Shown: positions 35,001-46,410, counted from the first letter of the stretch. The stretch is 64,000 nucleotides of DNA from Mesocentrotus franciscanus (GCA_037976565.1 CP137679.1:25959547-26023546), one strand, 5' to 3'. Notes: generated from the letters alone by a model not told the origin. Numbers and translations: made by a program.

Positions 35001-38000
35001 TCTGGTAATGTTTTAACTTGATAAAATTGTCAAACAAACCAAAGTCATAGTATGTGGAAAATACCTTGAAATTATGTTTATATCTCACACTGTTCTTTTG
35101 TATTCTTTATGCAAAATTTTCCATCCATCATCTGTTTTGTACCATTGCTGGATTCAGATGTGCAAAAATGAACAATAAGGTCCATCAGTCATGTGCAGAA
35201 GTCTGCAATGACCAGCTGGCTAAGATTTTAAAGCTCTTGCATTTTAAATAAAAATGGTGAGGAGCTACATATCGATATAAGCAAGGCCCATCTCATTGTC
35301 AAATGCACATTGGACAAATAAATGAATGACTGAATAACTGAAGCATAATCTGTAGTTTAGTCAGTACCTGGATTTACTTCGGTAGTTGGCAACACCGTAG
35401 GAATCTACAAGACTCTGGTACACCTTGGTAAATTTGTTGGTCTTGTTGTAGGTGGGTGGCTCCTCGTCGGTTGTGATGCGATTCAAAATTGAAGGTACAG
35501 ATGACCCACTTACATCCTGAAAAATAAAAAACTTACTCTTACTTTTCTTAATCCATCAGAGATAAGTGTCTCCTTTTAATGATACTTTTACATATCTCCT
35601 GATCTAGATTGCTATGAATTACTCAAGTTGAAAGAGCTATAAATTCCTGACAAATCCATTTTATAGTTTCAATACATCATGCAGTTCATGAAGAAGGTTT
35701 CAAAGGAAATTAATGATTAAAAAAATGTTTAATTGGCAATGCAATGTGATAAAAGCACTATTTTCACATTTACATTATTTTACAAATTGGCAGCATTTCA
35801 CTTGCATTACGAAACTGTTAAAAATTATCAAGTAGAATTAACCCGTTGACTACTGTATCTGTCAGTCCTACAGACTTAATACAGGGTTCACCCACTTGCT
35901 GTATGCGATGGGGCTAACAAAGATACAAGATGATACATGTATCATTAAAAAAATTAATTTACTTAACAACGACTTACCGTTCCTCTGCGCAGAGCTAGGT
36001 TGATCTGATCCAGATCAGACACAGGGCACCAGCATTCCGCAATGAGACACTTCTGGGTGACGTCCAGATTGAAGAGATTGAGGGTGTGGTAGATGGCTTT
36101 GAGCTTGCGTACCTTGATGAACCATACCCGAAGGCTCTTGGACGCCAGGGAGAGGAGGCGCTGGCGATGCTCCTCAGTCTGGCTCAGAACCTGAGGTGGA
36201 AGAGAAATTAAAAATAAACAAGAATTAATAAATTAGGTTCAAGCAACTTTTGCTACACAATCAAAGTTCCTATCTTGATCCCTGGACACAAAACACTGTA
36301 TGTGAACATAACCTTAACCCTAACCCTCACTTGAACACTAACCCTAATCCTAACAACACCTATCTATGTCCCATGCGGGCCGTTGGGGTGTCAATATGAT
36401 GGATCTTGAGACACAGGCTCTCCGTAAATTTCTGTCTTCAACTTTTCTAGGTGGCTGCCCAAAAGACATTTCAAACCCTTTATATTTGATGTTATTCAGC
36501 CTGGAACACATTTAAGTAAATGTTAGCTTGGCTTATATTAACCCTTACTCTGCTACAGAGTCTTAATATGTTTCCCTTTCATTCATTTATTCATTAAAGA
36601 ATAAAAATCAATACCAACCTTCTGTAGATCTTCCAGCCTTGTAAGCACAGCCATGGAAGTCTCTGCTCTCTCAGCTGCAGTCTCATTGCATGGGTAAAGG
36701 GTGGCTCGGAATCTGTGGACAAACAAAAATATTATGATGTAAGTATAAGAGAGACTTCAAGTGCAGGATCAAAATAATTATAAATTGATGTGCTTTGCAG
36801 AGAATGTGAAGATTCTAAGATTATCATTAACTGGTAACTGTAAAACTGGACTATTTTTATTTTTTTCTAAACTTGGAAGCAAGAGCATTTGGTATTTGAT
36901 CCTCTTGGGTTTATGTTATGTCAAGTTTAGGCTTATAGTTTGGTTTTGTGTTTAGACACAGTGTTTAGTATAGGGTCAGGTATAGTTTTGGTCCAGGTTT
37001 GAAATTAAGAATTCACTTAGCATAGGAAATTCTTGCTTGAGCATGCAGTGTCGTAGAACCAAAGAAAATTAAAGACAGGAGAATTGTGAGAGATTGAACG
37101 TACCCTTCACAGATCTTCTTGACCCTGATCTTGAGCTGATCTCCTTGGAAGAAGATGATGAAGACCGACTTCCAAACCTCTTCTCCCTGATTCACAGATT
37201 TAAAAAGAAAGAAAACAAATATTTCCAATAAGTTGACATAAACTTGTACAAGAATGTGTTTTATCTAAGAGAGATTAGCTTGTTAATTAGTTACATCGCA
37301 TCTTCCTTACTAATATATATATATATATATTTTCTTCAAGAGAAAGCAAATAGCAATTTTAACAGTGTGAAATTATGACTTACAGATATATGCTGAGCAT
37401 ATCTCACTCTCCTCTTTTTTGTTTTCTTTCCTTTTATCCATTAAAGAGCATAGGGATGTATTTGTGATATGCGCTATATTAGCATGGTATATTATTAGTA
37501 TTATTACTTCTTAAGTTACCAGTCTGGCTTTACAATGAATTTGTATCCACTTGATCCACTTGACTATCTTTTTCTCTTGAGTCAATATCTCTTATTTTTT
37601 TCCATTTTTTAATCAGGCGAGAAAAAAAAAAGCTTATGAGATTCACAAGTGTAAAAAGATGCAACAGTTGGACTCCTAATATAACCATGATGATAATTTG
37701 GCATGATCTGCTAGTCATGTGTCTTCTTTCATACACAAGAACTTATCAATAATTGGTTGCTTAGAATTCTTCAGCATTTGTAATTTAGGGACACCATAAG
37801 AAAAATAAATAAAACCTTAAAAGACACTCGTATGGAATGATATCATACTATACTATACTTCTTTCTATGACAACACCATGTATGTGCAGGGTATGCAAAT
37901 AAATGTCATCACCTCTTGATATTTAATCTTGAATGTTAACACTATCATCGAGGGAATGATCATCTTTTTCATAATCAAATATGACTCTGATAAGAGAACT

Positions 38001-41000
38001 GATTGTCAAAGGAAAGCTGTACTCATGATCTAAAGTCTAAAATGAATCAGAGTATGGAATAGTCTTGATATTTCTTTTACAACTTGCCAACCCCTGTATG
38101 CATCACAGGCACAATGGTCAGGTGGGATGATTGTGTGAGAGGCACAGGTGGAGTGCTGGGACGGGGTGCATATAGTGGAGAGTGGGTACATAGGGTGCAG
38201 GGCGTGAGGTGCATCATACATGTACATGGGATGGGGCGAGATGGGTGCATCCAGGGGTGCAGGGAGGGGTTGGGTGAAGTGGGGCTGGGTGGGTACATGT
38301 ATGTTCATCTTACCGTGCTGGGATCCTTGAGAGGTTCTTCAATCTCAGCCTGACGCAGGAACACGTTGCCACGGCAAACTCGCCACAGCATCTGCTCAAA
38401 TGCAGGGATGCGTTCACGTCGAATCACACCAGTCACAAATCTATTCAGATTTACAATTAAAATATGTTGGTTAGGTTAACAAAAGCAGTAATCAATATAT
38501 TCTAATTCAGCATGTATGCTACTTACAGCAATATGAAAATGTTCTGAATCAGCTTCCTCACAATCTCTCACAATGTTATCAAATTACAAAACTGAAAGAT
38601 TCTTAAGGTGCAATAATTCAAACGGTGAAATCAAGTTCAAGAAAGTTTGAACTACCTGCTTGACATTGCCTGGCAATAATATGACATGTATGCCTATCAA
38701 AATTGTTTGACAAATCACAGCAAAACAAGCAATCATTTACCAAAAATAATGTCTTCATTAACTACAAACGACAAAATATAATAGTCAAATAATCATGCTC
38801 AGAAGTTTCAAAGCTTGATAACATTTCAAATTGTCTTCTACACTGCTAAAAAAAAACACCCCAAAACAGGATGCCAGGCTATATCAAAAGTATCACATCT
38901 CATGAGAAATGTCTGCTTCTATCATCAACATTATCCTGCTGTACTGCTAACTATCTTTAAAACTTGCTTAAATTGTCAAACACTGCATCTCTATCCGATG
39001 CCTGTGCCTTGGCCGCCTGCACATTCAGCTTGAAAGGCGTTGTGGTGTGCGCCTGTAATCCAGCTAACAGTGGAAGTTACAAACTGATTCAGCCGAGGAC
39101 GCAGGTTCGAAACTGAGTCACGTCTTTTGGATGGTGACGTTAAAGGTCGGTCCCCAGACGTAAATAATCATATCTGATTGATACACGTCTGTAAAAACCC
39201 AATACACACACACTCACAATAAACATATTCCATGTAATACAAGTCTGAAGCATCTGTAAATATTAAATCCTCACGATTAAACAAGTTCACAAACATGTCC
39301 ATGTATCAGGATGAAGAATTCATAAGCAAAGTTTTCATCATGACTCAAGTTTTCTTTGTTCATTTGGGAGAAGAAAAAAACAGCTTTCCATGATATCAAA
39401 ATTAACAATTCACATTCACAGTTTGAAGTTTGAGAAGACTAACAAGCTTTTCTTACAAAAAAAAAACTAGTATGTGATAAAATATCATTCTTTGGATGAT
39501 TAGAACTGCTTCACAATTCTAGATTTTATTTCTTTTACTGTCCGTGGAACTGTGAGGGCTAATATGGACAAATGAAAACACATCATGACTTACCCAAGCT
39601 GCATGTCAGAAAATCCAAATGCTTCATCAGGCCTGTTACCCTGTGGAAGACATAAGAATAATTGCAATTTTTATTTAATTTTATAAAATTTTCTGTTCAA
39701 TTCTGTAAATTAGAAGGGCTATTCCATGCATTGTATCCTGTAAGACAGGAGTCTTTTAATTCCATTTTCTTCACTAAAATATAAAAATCATCTCTTGATA
39801 TGAGCACTGTCTGGCTGTTCTCTCTGGTATCATTATGAGAAGTCAAATGTCATATCAAGAAACATTTCATTTTTTTAATGAAAGGAATGGATAATAAGAC
39901 TTTGTGTTCTGCTGGGTACATCACACAGAATCATTTAAGCTGGTCAAAATAATCATGCATCATATACAGTGAAACCTGCTTTAGAGACCACCTGTCTATA
40001 AAGACTACTTATTTTATTTCCCTTGAAGATTATGTCCTTTTGAAACATGTACTTAAGCAACCTGTCTATAAAGACCACTTCTTGTCTCCCTTGAGTGGTG
40101 TTATATATCAAATAGATGTTTCACTGTATCAAATTTTTCAATATTATCAAATGATTTTCCATTCATTCTCTTGATGGTAATTTTGAGAGAAAGTGCATTT
40201 GTGGTATCCTGACAGGAGGGCATACTGACCTCTGAGAAGAAAGTCTGAGTATTCTGCAGGATGTGCTTGAGTTCAGTCAACTCCAAGAAGTTTCTCATCA
40301 GGGCTTCTTGGTTGGTATTCACCTCCTTCAGTTCATTCTCCAATTTCTCAAAACAAGCCTAAAGCAATCAAGAAAGAAAATGAAGAGGAAACAGAAGAAG
40401 AGAACATGTAGGCCTAGACATAAGACTCGTTATCTGCAGTCTCCATCTCATTTCCAATTTTTTTCATCATGAAATTCATTTATAAATATTTAATTATACA
40501 AATTTACACAAATTAAGTATTTTCACAGCAGATGGCATGGTAGTGTAATGTTCATTATTATTATATTTTTTGTTTAATTATTATTATTATTTTTTTTTTT
40601 TTATTTATTTATTTATCTATTTATTTATTTCTTTATTTTTATTTCTTTATTGATTTTTTTTTTTTTTTTTTTTGGGGCCTCCACACAGCTTAATATGAAC
40701 AAAAACATAGAGCTCTACCATGATACACACAATTATGTTTACAAGGGTATTTGTTTTTGGAAATGCTTCTTCTAGCCCTATTGTTTTTTAGTGAAATCAT
40801 TTCTGATACAATATATATAAATGGTGAGTAATTCTGTCTATGAATAGTATTGATATTATGCAACACTACGCAGAGAGACAAGTTATCTGAAGTCCATGAT
40901 CACATGCACTCAAAAAACATTACAAGCATCTGTAATTCCTAAGGAAATACTTTCACATGACTATTACTTCATGGTCATGTGGTCTTTCATTGGATCATAG

Positions 41001-44000
41001 CTGCCAAGGAAACCTTGGAGCATTGAAAATCCTGTAACTTGGGCTTCTAAATATATACAGAATTGTAGAGGTGTTGTGGTCGAGTGGATATGTCACCGGA
41101 CTGTGGATCACAAGGTCCACGGTTCGAGTCCTGTCGCGGCACTAATGTCCTTTGGCAAGACATTAATCTACATTTGCCACACTCGACCCAGTTGAGGTAA
41201 ATGAGGTATATTCCTTGATAATGGCTAAAGCTAGGGTAAAAATTTCCAAAGCTCTTTGGAAGCACATAGGGACGTTATATATGATATGCGCTATACAAGA
41301 ATGGAATATTATTATTGAATCAGTGGACTAAGTTGGGCCAGGTTTATCTGAATTCACTTTCGAGAATAAAGACCACTGTGTTCAGCTTTTGGAAAGAATC
41401 TCCTACCTCTAGGTCAATCATCTCTCTTGGTGCAGGAGCATTAGGATTCTCTCCGGTGTTCAAGATGGAGATACCGCTGGATGTCACCTCTTTCTCAAAG
41501 AAACCTGTCAATATAATATTTTACATACAAAATTTAAAAAGTCTCATTTCAGGTATTTGATACATTAACCCATTTCCTACGGGGCCCGTGTGGCTCCTGA
41601 ATTAAAGCCTATGAGAATAAAAGAATTCAGTAGTCGATGGGTTAAGTAGTAGTAGTAGCAGCAGCAGCAGCAGCAGCAGCAGTCGCAGTCGCAGTCGTAG
41701 TCGTAGCAGTAGTAGTAGTAGCAAAAGTAAGAATAACAATAATAATAACAATGACAACAACAACAAAAATAATACTACTACTACTAATAATAATAATAAT
41801 AGTAATAATAATGATAATGGTAATTGTAATTAATATCTGTTTTTCCTCCTAAGCGCCTTTTTCCGGTGGGGCACTACTCAAAATATATTATGGATATCAT
41901 ATCATTATACATGTACATGTAGGTCTTCTAAAGAGAAAAGATTCTCCATATTGTCATACATTTTTGAAAAAATTAAAACTTCAGTAATTTTGTGTGTTGG
42001 AACAAATGAGGAAGATTTCAAAATTTCATAACCTTCTCATTTTTGTCCGATTTCATTAAAACTTTCACCAGTCTACTTCTCTCATTTTTTTGCTTTACTT
42101 TAGAGTAGTTGCCATCAAGGTTGGATTTCCCTTTAATATGGAATGTCTGCAGCATTTGTTTATTACTATATGCAAGTACTCTCCATGGTTCAAATATCAC
42201 TTACTAACATGTATGAAAGAGGCTGATTTCAGGTAGAAAATACATTGTAAACACAGCGTTTCTGTATTTGACGTTTCTTCGAGCTTGTGAATGGCTATTA
42301 ACTAGATACACTGAGCAAATAATCTTTGACAGGCATGATTACATTCGATATGCTTGCCTTATTGCTGTTATTGGTTTATTTACTTTGTGCTGATTATGTA
42401 CAAAGTGGTCAGGTATAAACAGTAAACAATAAAACAGGTGTATGTTTACTTTATCATTGTATCACATCCAGAAATAGGTTATGATTAATATATTTCACGA
42501 AATGTACATCTACATTAATATCCTGTTCTTGTTTTAACATCATCATCATGTTCATAACACCTAAAGGACTGGTATTTGTCCATGCCTTCTTGTCACCATA
42601 CTGATTTTAAAAACACTACATGTATGTATAAACTAATATCTATCTGTACAGCGAGTGTTGAATCAGAAACCAAATTATGACGTCATAGGTAAACAATATA
42701 CCTTGTACCATGCTGTGCTATAAAAATAAACCATTTCTTATTGTTTACATGTACATGCCCCACATTCTTGCCATTGTGTGCACTGTGCACATATAAGGCT
42801 CATAAGGTTCATATTTAACAATGGGAATTTGTGGTATTTACTTGGTATACATGTAGATACACATATTTACATATACATTCATGCAAAAAGACAAATTCAA
42901 TAAAATATTTTGAGAAAACAATTACAAAAACAAAAACAATGAAACAAAGATATAATCATGCATCGAAAATAATATGCATGTAAGCAAAGTGAGGTGCAAA
43001 AGAGGATAAGTTTTTACAGGTATCAATAATGTATTGTATTATTAGAATTATTATTAGTAACATTATCATCATTATTATCATTATCATTATTATAATAATT
43101 ATCATTATTATTATTATTATCATTGTTATCATTATTTTCATTATTTTATTGTTATAATTAATATTATCACCATTATTATCATCACCATTATATCATTATT
43201 ATTATTATTATTATTACTACCAGTATTATTATTACGTACAAGTATTATTATCATACGTACAAGTATTATTATCATCACCATCTGTTTGATGGATGGACCA
43301 CTTGGTTATCCACTAAAAAGAGAACAGCTTCTACATTTATACATGACAGTGCAAAACCACAGATCTTCTACCATGAACAAATATGCCATAATATCATTTG
43401 TTGAAGGACAAATTTTACTTGCTCAAATTATAGAGAATAAATTAAAATTTTAATTACAGAAGTATTACATTAAAAAAAGTTCTTCTTCTCATACAAAGTG
43501 TATTATGTACACATTATTTAATTACTCCATTCCTTTGTATTCAATTCAATATTCTATATTTTGCTTGTCTCTAGGAAGAGGGCTAGTAAGTTTTATTTAG
43601 AAGGACACAGCTAGAAGTGTAACAAATCATTAAGAATGTCAATGACATTCTACACCACTCGAGAAATATTCAGATTTCTTTTCTTAAAAATATTCTGGAC
43701 TTTGATGTAATTATGAAGTAAACATGCACACTTGACAATACTGTATCTTATCAATACAGATTACAAAAGACCAACAAGACAATCAAACTAGTCATGCTCA
43801 CAAGTCTGTCTGTATTTGTTTTTGTTCTGTATATCTTAATCAAATAATCTTCTAAACACGCCCTGATATACAATGTAAATAAGTATCTAATTGGGCATGG
43901 ATAGTTTGTTGTTGTTGTTTTCTTATGTCTTACAATAGGAAATGGGCATGTGTAGGAGAATTATAAAAAAATTGGTTGAATATCAATCTTTATTAAATAC

Positions 44001-44511
44001 ACCCAAATACACATATTGAGGACTTTATGTAAATTTTTTAAAGAGAAAATTATGAAATGATGCATAAAGACTTACGTAGCCTCCGTTCCATTTCATCACA
44101 TCGGCGGACCTCGCTCACAAACTTGCGTTGGAATGCATTTACATCTGGATTAAGCTATTGGTAGAATTGACAGAGAAAATAAATTAAGTATGAAATCAGA
44201 TTAAGGCAGAATTAATTAAGTGTATTAAAAATATATGAGGTTATTAACACCAAACGAACTCTTAGTTCATATAGTAGGTAATTAAAGACAGCTTCAATTT
44301 GTTGTTTTTATGTTCACATTGAACAATCTGTACACATTCTGTTGTTTGTCCACTATTAATGTCCAAACACACACAAAAAATGCTGAATACTTACATCTCG
44401 AAACTGGACCAGACCTAGTTCTCCCAGCTCTGCTACACATGAATAGGCCGCTTCAGACTGCAAGAATATCTGGGCCAGGCACATCTCCTCACTTCGGTAC
44501 AGGGATCCCAT
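27042..44511 (-). CDS. ATP6V0A: V-type proton ATPase V0 subunit a (116-kDa), 20 coding exons
   Basis: Exons in transcript order: 44511-44395, 44154-44076, 41504-41407, 40358-40230, 39640-39594, 38440-38314, 37186-37104, 36712-36619, 36190-35978, 35516-35368, 34855-34716, 34026-33881, 33428-33341, 32947-32838, 31966-31759, 30253-30146, 29793-29626, 28655-28538, 28069-27898, 27132-27042. The protein is the membrane stator that carries the proton half-channels of the vacuolar ATPase. N-terminal cytosolic landmarks are [50 protein letters not shown] and [14 protein letters not shown]. In the membrane half there are FPFLF-type TM segments, [14 protein letters not shown] and [20 protein letters not shown]; this last stretch includes the region of the essential channel arginine. 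[20 protein letters not shown] and a C-terminal FLPFTFDAI follow. The lengths total 2,485 nt, two short of a whole number of codons; the discrepancy sits in exon 10 (see the 35.38-kb entry). The expected product is 828 residues. Isoform (a1 versus others) is not settled. Confidence 0.95.
27500..27700 (+). repeat. Dispersed repeat with CCCTAA-like units (second copy)
   Basis: It contains AACCCTACACCTAACC and CAACCCTAACCCTAACTC, followed by GATGAAACAAAGCCCAGAGC and AAAATGTCAA. Both parts correspond to the block at 20.34-20.51 kb, in the same order and orientation. Confidence 0.65.
27722..27871. mobile_element. Short TIR element (CAGTCAAACCT family)
   Basis: The ends are ACAGTCAAACCT (27724) and AGGTTTGACTGT (ending 27869). 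The interior has AAAGACAGGTGGCC and, inverted, GGCCTTTATAGAGAGGTGGC. Related AGACCACCTGTCTATAAAGA sequence occurs at 17.43 kb and around 39.97-40.08 kb. It is in the last intron of the V-ATPase gene. Confidence 0.7.
28735..29080 (-). mobile_element. tRNA-derived SINE, family C-like
   Basis: The minus-strand head has TAGAGGTGTCTTAGTTGAG and the B box GTGGGTTCGAGCCCC. It continues CACGCCACTTATGTCC, and the 3' end reads AAGCGCTTTATAAGAAAC followed by an ATT-type tail. It shares the 'AAGCGC...' tail type with the 17.6-kb SINE but has a different body. Confidence 0.75.
30424..31144. mobile_element. 705-bp non-autonomous hAT-like element with perfect 8-bp TSD
   Basis: The element spans 30432-31136 with ATTTAGAC repeated exactly on both sides (30424-30431 and 31137-31144). 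The ends are imperfect inverted repeats (TAGTGTTGTAACATC and TAGTGCTGTGATCAAA). Subterminal GGACGGTTTTCGGTTAAACG and GGACGGTTAAACG motifs sit near both ends and could be transposase binding sites. The interior has a GC-rich patch (30555-30600) and a run of about 30 A. No transposase frame is present. It inserted in V-ATPase intron 16. Confidence 0.88.
31300..31614 (-). mobile_element. tRNA-derived SINE, family E
   Basis: The minus strand starts GGGAGCGAGTTGGCTCAGTC, then GGTAAAGCGTCTGCCTGACG, then the B box CCGGGTTCGACTCCCAC. A body of about 230 bp with CCGTCCCTCGGATAGGACGT follows. The tRNA-like head resembles the 16.4-kb SINE (GTTGGCTCAGTC-GTA-AGCGTC), so the two are probably related. It is in V-ATPase intron 15. 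Confidence 0.8.
31975..32012. repeat. (GA)n microsatellite beside V-ATPase exon 15
   Basis: An uninterrupted GA run starts about 9 bp outside the exon boundary at 31966. On the transcribed strand it supplies the polypyrimidine tract (CT)n of that acceptor. Confidence 0.9.
32044..32112 (-). pseudogene. Decayed copy 1 of V-ATPase exon 15
   Basis: The minus-strand translation [20 protein letters not shown] parallels the live exon's [20 protein letters not shown] with a 4-codon gap, then reaches a stop. The nucleotide match is clear over about 60 bp (GAGCTCTGGGACAAACTTCA against GAGCTGAGGGACAAATTCAC). Confidence 0.75.
32182..32262 (-). pseudogene. Decayed copy 2 of V-ATPase exon 15
   Basis: The minus strand keeps a polypyrimidine tract and acceptor (CTCTAG|ATACTTC) and then an open frame [19 protein letters not shown]. 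That is about 60% identical to the first 19 residues of live exon 15 in the same phase. Similarity ends after about 25 codons, where GTAAAT could act as a cryptic donor. It is probably a truncated duplicate exon; use as an alternative exon is possible but would not encode the rest of the membrane segment. Confidence 0.8.
33430..33600. repeat. GA-rich low-complexity tract
   Basis: GAGAGA and GGGAGG repeats abut V-ATPase exon 13 (acceptor at 33429). On the transcribed strand this is a 170-nt polypyrimidine tract. The Leu/Ser-rich open frames here are artefacts. Confidence 0.9.
34300..34715. repeat. Degenerate tandem repeat, unit about 90-120 bp
   Basis: Four to five units share a core of the form (TA)GGACATAGG...GGACAAAGGACTTGAAGACATC. 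Cores begin near 34310, 34425, 34513, 34600 and 34672. Units also share CCTAATCCTAA-like pieces. The array ends against V-ATPase exon 11 (low boundary 34716). Confidence 0.75.
35366..35384 (-). other. Apparent 2-nt deletion in V-ATPase exon 10
   Basis: The exon ends TACCGAAGTAAATCCAG before GTACTG. The phase of every other exon and the conserved family sequence (YREVNPAP, with the split codon completed by CTCCT in exon 11) require two more bases between CGA and AGTAAAT. As written, normal splicing runs into a TGA at 34806-34804 in exon 11. A donor-like GTAAAT just inside the exon would restore the frame at the cost of four residues. Confidence 0.85.
38085..38312. repeat. G-rich GGTGCA minisatellite next to a V-ATPase splice donor
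   Basis: Irregular repeats of GGGTGCA, GGGTACAT and GGGGTGCAGGG cover about 38150-38300. They reach to within about 15 bp of the exon 6 donor (exon low boundary 38314). Confidence 0.75.
39028..39245 (+). mobile_element. SINE with 7SL/Alu-like 5' end and B box, family F
   Basis: It begins AGGCGTTGTGGTGTGCGCCT then GTAATCCAGCTAAC, which resembles the 5' end of 7SL RNA. A GCAGGTTCGAAACT box follows about 45 bp later. The body continues TTTTGGATGGTGACGTTAAA, GGTCGGTCCCCAGACG and TGATACACGTCTGTAAAAAC, ending in ACACACACACTCAC. It is a Pol III-type short element by box layout. Whether the start is truly 7SL-derived is unproven. Confidence 0.6.
40575..40676. repeat. T-rich low-complexity tract
   Basis: A long run of T with interspersed A (TTTATTTATTTA patterns) ending in about 20 consecutive T. 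It lies in V-ATPase intron 3. Confidence 0.9.
41062..41312 (+). mobile_element. tRNA-derived SINE, family B (second copy)
   Basis: It reads TTGTAGAGGTGTTGTGGTCG, AGTGGATATGTCACCGGACT, then the B box CACGGTTCGAGTCC. The 3' end is GATATGCGCTATACAAGAAT followed by ATTATTATT. It matches the inverted copy at 20.55-20.83 kb along its whole length at high identity, although the central part here is shorter. Confidence 0.9.
41645..41825. repeat. Compound trinucleotide repeat (AGT/AGC/AAT)
   Basis: (AGT)n grades into (AGC)n, then (AGTCGC), (AGT), and finally AAC/AAT/ACT triplets. It lies in V-ATPase intron 2. Confidence 0.92.
43030..43275. repeat. (ATT/ATC)n low-complexity region
   Basis: TTATTATCATT-type repeats over about 240 bp, with a short direct duplication of ATTATTACGTACAAGT / ATCATACGTACAAGT near its right end. 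It lies in V-ATPase intron 2. Confidence 0.9.
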
Positions 44512-44877
44512 CTTGGATCACTTGGCCCTGTTTTCAGTACCGGTATGTGGCGTCTCAGTCTTCAGAATTCAAAATAAATTTGATTACCGGTATGTAGAAA
44601 ACATCCCGTTGAAATACTGTACAGTAGAGTCCTGTAACATGGGAAGACAAAAGGAATGGAATTAAAATAGTATTAAACTTGATACATACAGCCGAGTTAT
44701 TTTTAACTTTGACTGTAAATTAAAGACATAAAAGTGCTTCAAATGAAGAGGACTTAGCAAAGAACTAAAGTAAACATGTGACATTTTGTAGTAATTTTCA
44801 ATGGCACTTCACATGGTGAAAATAGAACACTCTGAATTCAAGCCGTGATGGCTTTTTATTGGTTTATTTCCCAGATT

Positions 44878-44990
44878 GAAGTGAAGACTGAGTGCAAAAA
44901 ATGGAGCAAAATGAAGTGAAGACTGAGTGCAGAAAATGAGCAAAATTAAGTGAAGACTGAGTGCAGAAAATAGAGCAAAATATAGATAAA
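44878..44990. repeat. 37-bp tandem repeat, three copies
   Basis: Three successive units of AAGTGAAGACTGAGTGCA, each followed by (G)AAAAT(GG)AGCAAAAT, spaced about 37 bp apart. It lies in the 5' UTR intron of the V-ATPase gene. Confidence 0.9.
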
Positions 44991-45984
44991 TGTACAGTGA
45001 ATTAATTTTCTAAACCGTTCATGTAAATTGATCATATCATGTACGCCTTTATCATCATAAACACAACACCAATATACATGTGGAAAATAAGCTTAGGGCT
45101 TGGGGATTTCAATTGAATTAGTAAATTTATTGTTAAAAAAAACAATTAAAATAACTCCACCAAAACAAACTACATGTAATAGGTTTTTTGCCTCAGGCCT
45201 GTCTTTGTAATCCATGCACAGTCGATGAAAGCAACGTGAATATAACACATAGAGGTAATATATGTAGTACTAGTAAGCGCAATTTTCTCTATCTACATGT
45301 ATTTAGACGTACATGTAATACATCACATTCCATGTACATTGCCTATATTTTGTAGAATTTGGAGTTAAAGAATCCCATGTACAGTAAATAAAGATCTGTA
45401 CATATTCATGTACTGTACATGTACATGTACCTCCCTACCCCCTCTTTTCCTTCTCTATGTACAGTTCTTGTGAGTGTACTTACCCACGCACCCATTACAT
45501 TCTCTCTCTCTCTCTCTGTCTATCTCTCTCTCTCTCTCACACCATTTGAAAACACAAACTCAATCTACCAAACACTGCCACACACAATTATGTATAACGT
45601 ACAATATACCATCTGGTAACTCCTTGATTGTATGCAACAGTGCATCGGGAGTTATTTATAAAAAACATGGGTCATTACGGATTTACGATCTATTTATAAA
45701 TGCGTGATACACAATAATCAATAGGCTTACCAGGTCCTCCCACCTCCCTAGGCTCAAAAGCCTGAGCTACAAGGATTATTATGACAAAGCAATATGGTAC
45801 AATGCACAATGGAAAGGACATGATTATTATGACAAAAGTACTCAGTCATTCAAGAAAATTTCTTTCTTCATTCAAAAAGAACTATTTTTACCATTATTCT
45901 ATATTCATTGACAAACAGGTTTTTTTGGTGGCTAAATCGTCTCTTTCCCACATTGTCTCTTTGATGAATTGTCCTATTATTTTT

Positions 45985-46410
45985 CATTCTTAGGCCAAAT
46001 AACAAAAATAACGAGTTTCTCGTCCCCGCCCGCCTCCTTTTTGTTTTTTTTACTATTCAGAAGAAAAAAAGGCTGTGATGTACATTTTGTATAAATAGCT
46101 TCTATAGCTAATTCAAGCTGAATACATGTACATTTTTCACCGTTTCTGAATTTTGAAACTCGCTTAGCAAGTGGACTAAAATGATACAAATCCTTTGTTT
46201 TGTCATACATTGCATCAGTGGACTCAAATAGCACAATATCTGTGAATAAAAATACCTTGGCCAGCTATATTTTCATATATTTAGCATGGCGGCCATCTTG
46301 GAAAAAAATAGCAAAAATTGAAAAATAGTAAATACATAGTAATGCCCTGCCTCCTCCTTCTTTGAAAAAGGATGAGAAACTCGTTATTTTTCTTATTTGG
46401 CCTATGAATG
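45985..46410. mobile_element. MITE with about 35-bp terminal inverted repeats
   Basis: The left end reads CATTCTTAGGCCAAATAACA then AAAATAACGAGTTTCTC. The right end is its inverse (GAGAAACTCGTTATTTTTCT then TATTTGGCCTATGAATG), with about three mismatches. The interior includes GCATGGCGGCCATCTTGG, which contains a YY1-like CCATCTTG. No transposase. Target duplication is not clear. Confidence 0.8.

Noticed and set aside
38030..38353. Pro/His-rich and Gly-rich frames on both strands
   Set aside because: Artefacts of the GGTGCA minisatellite.
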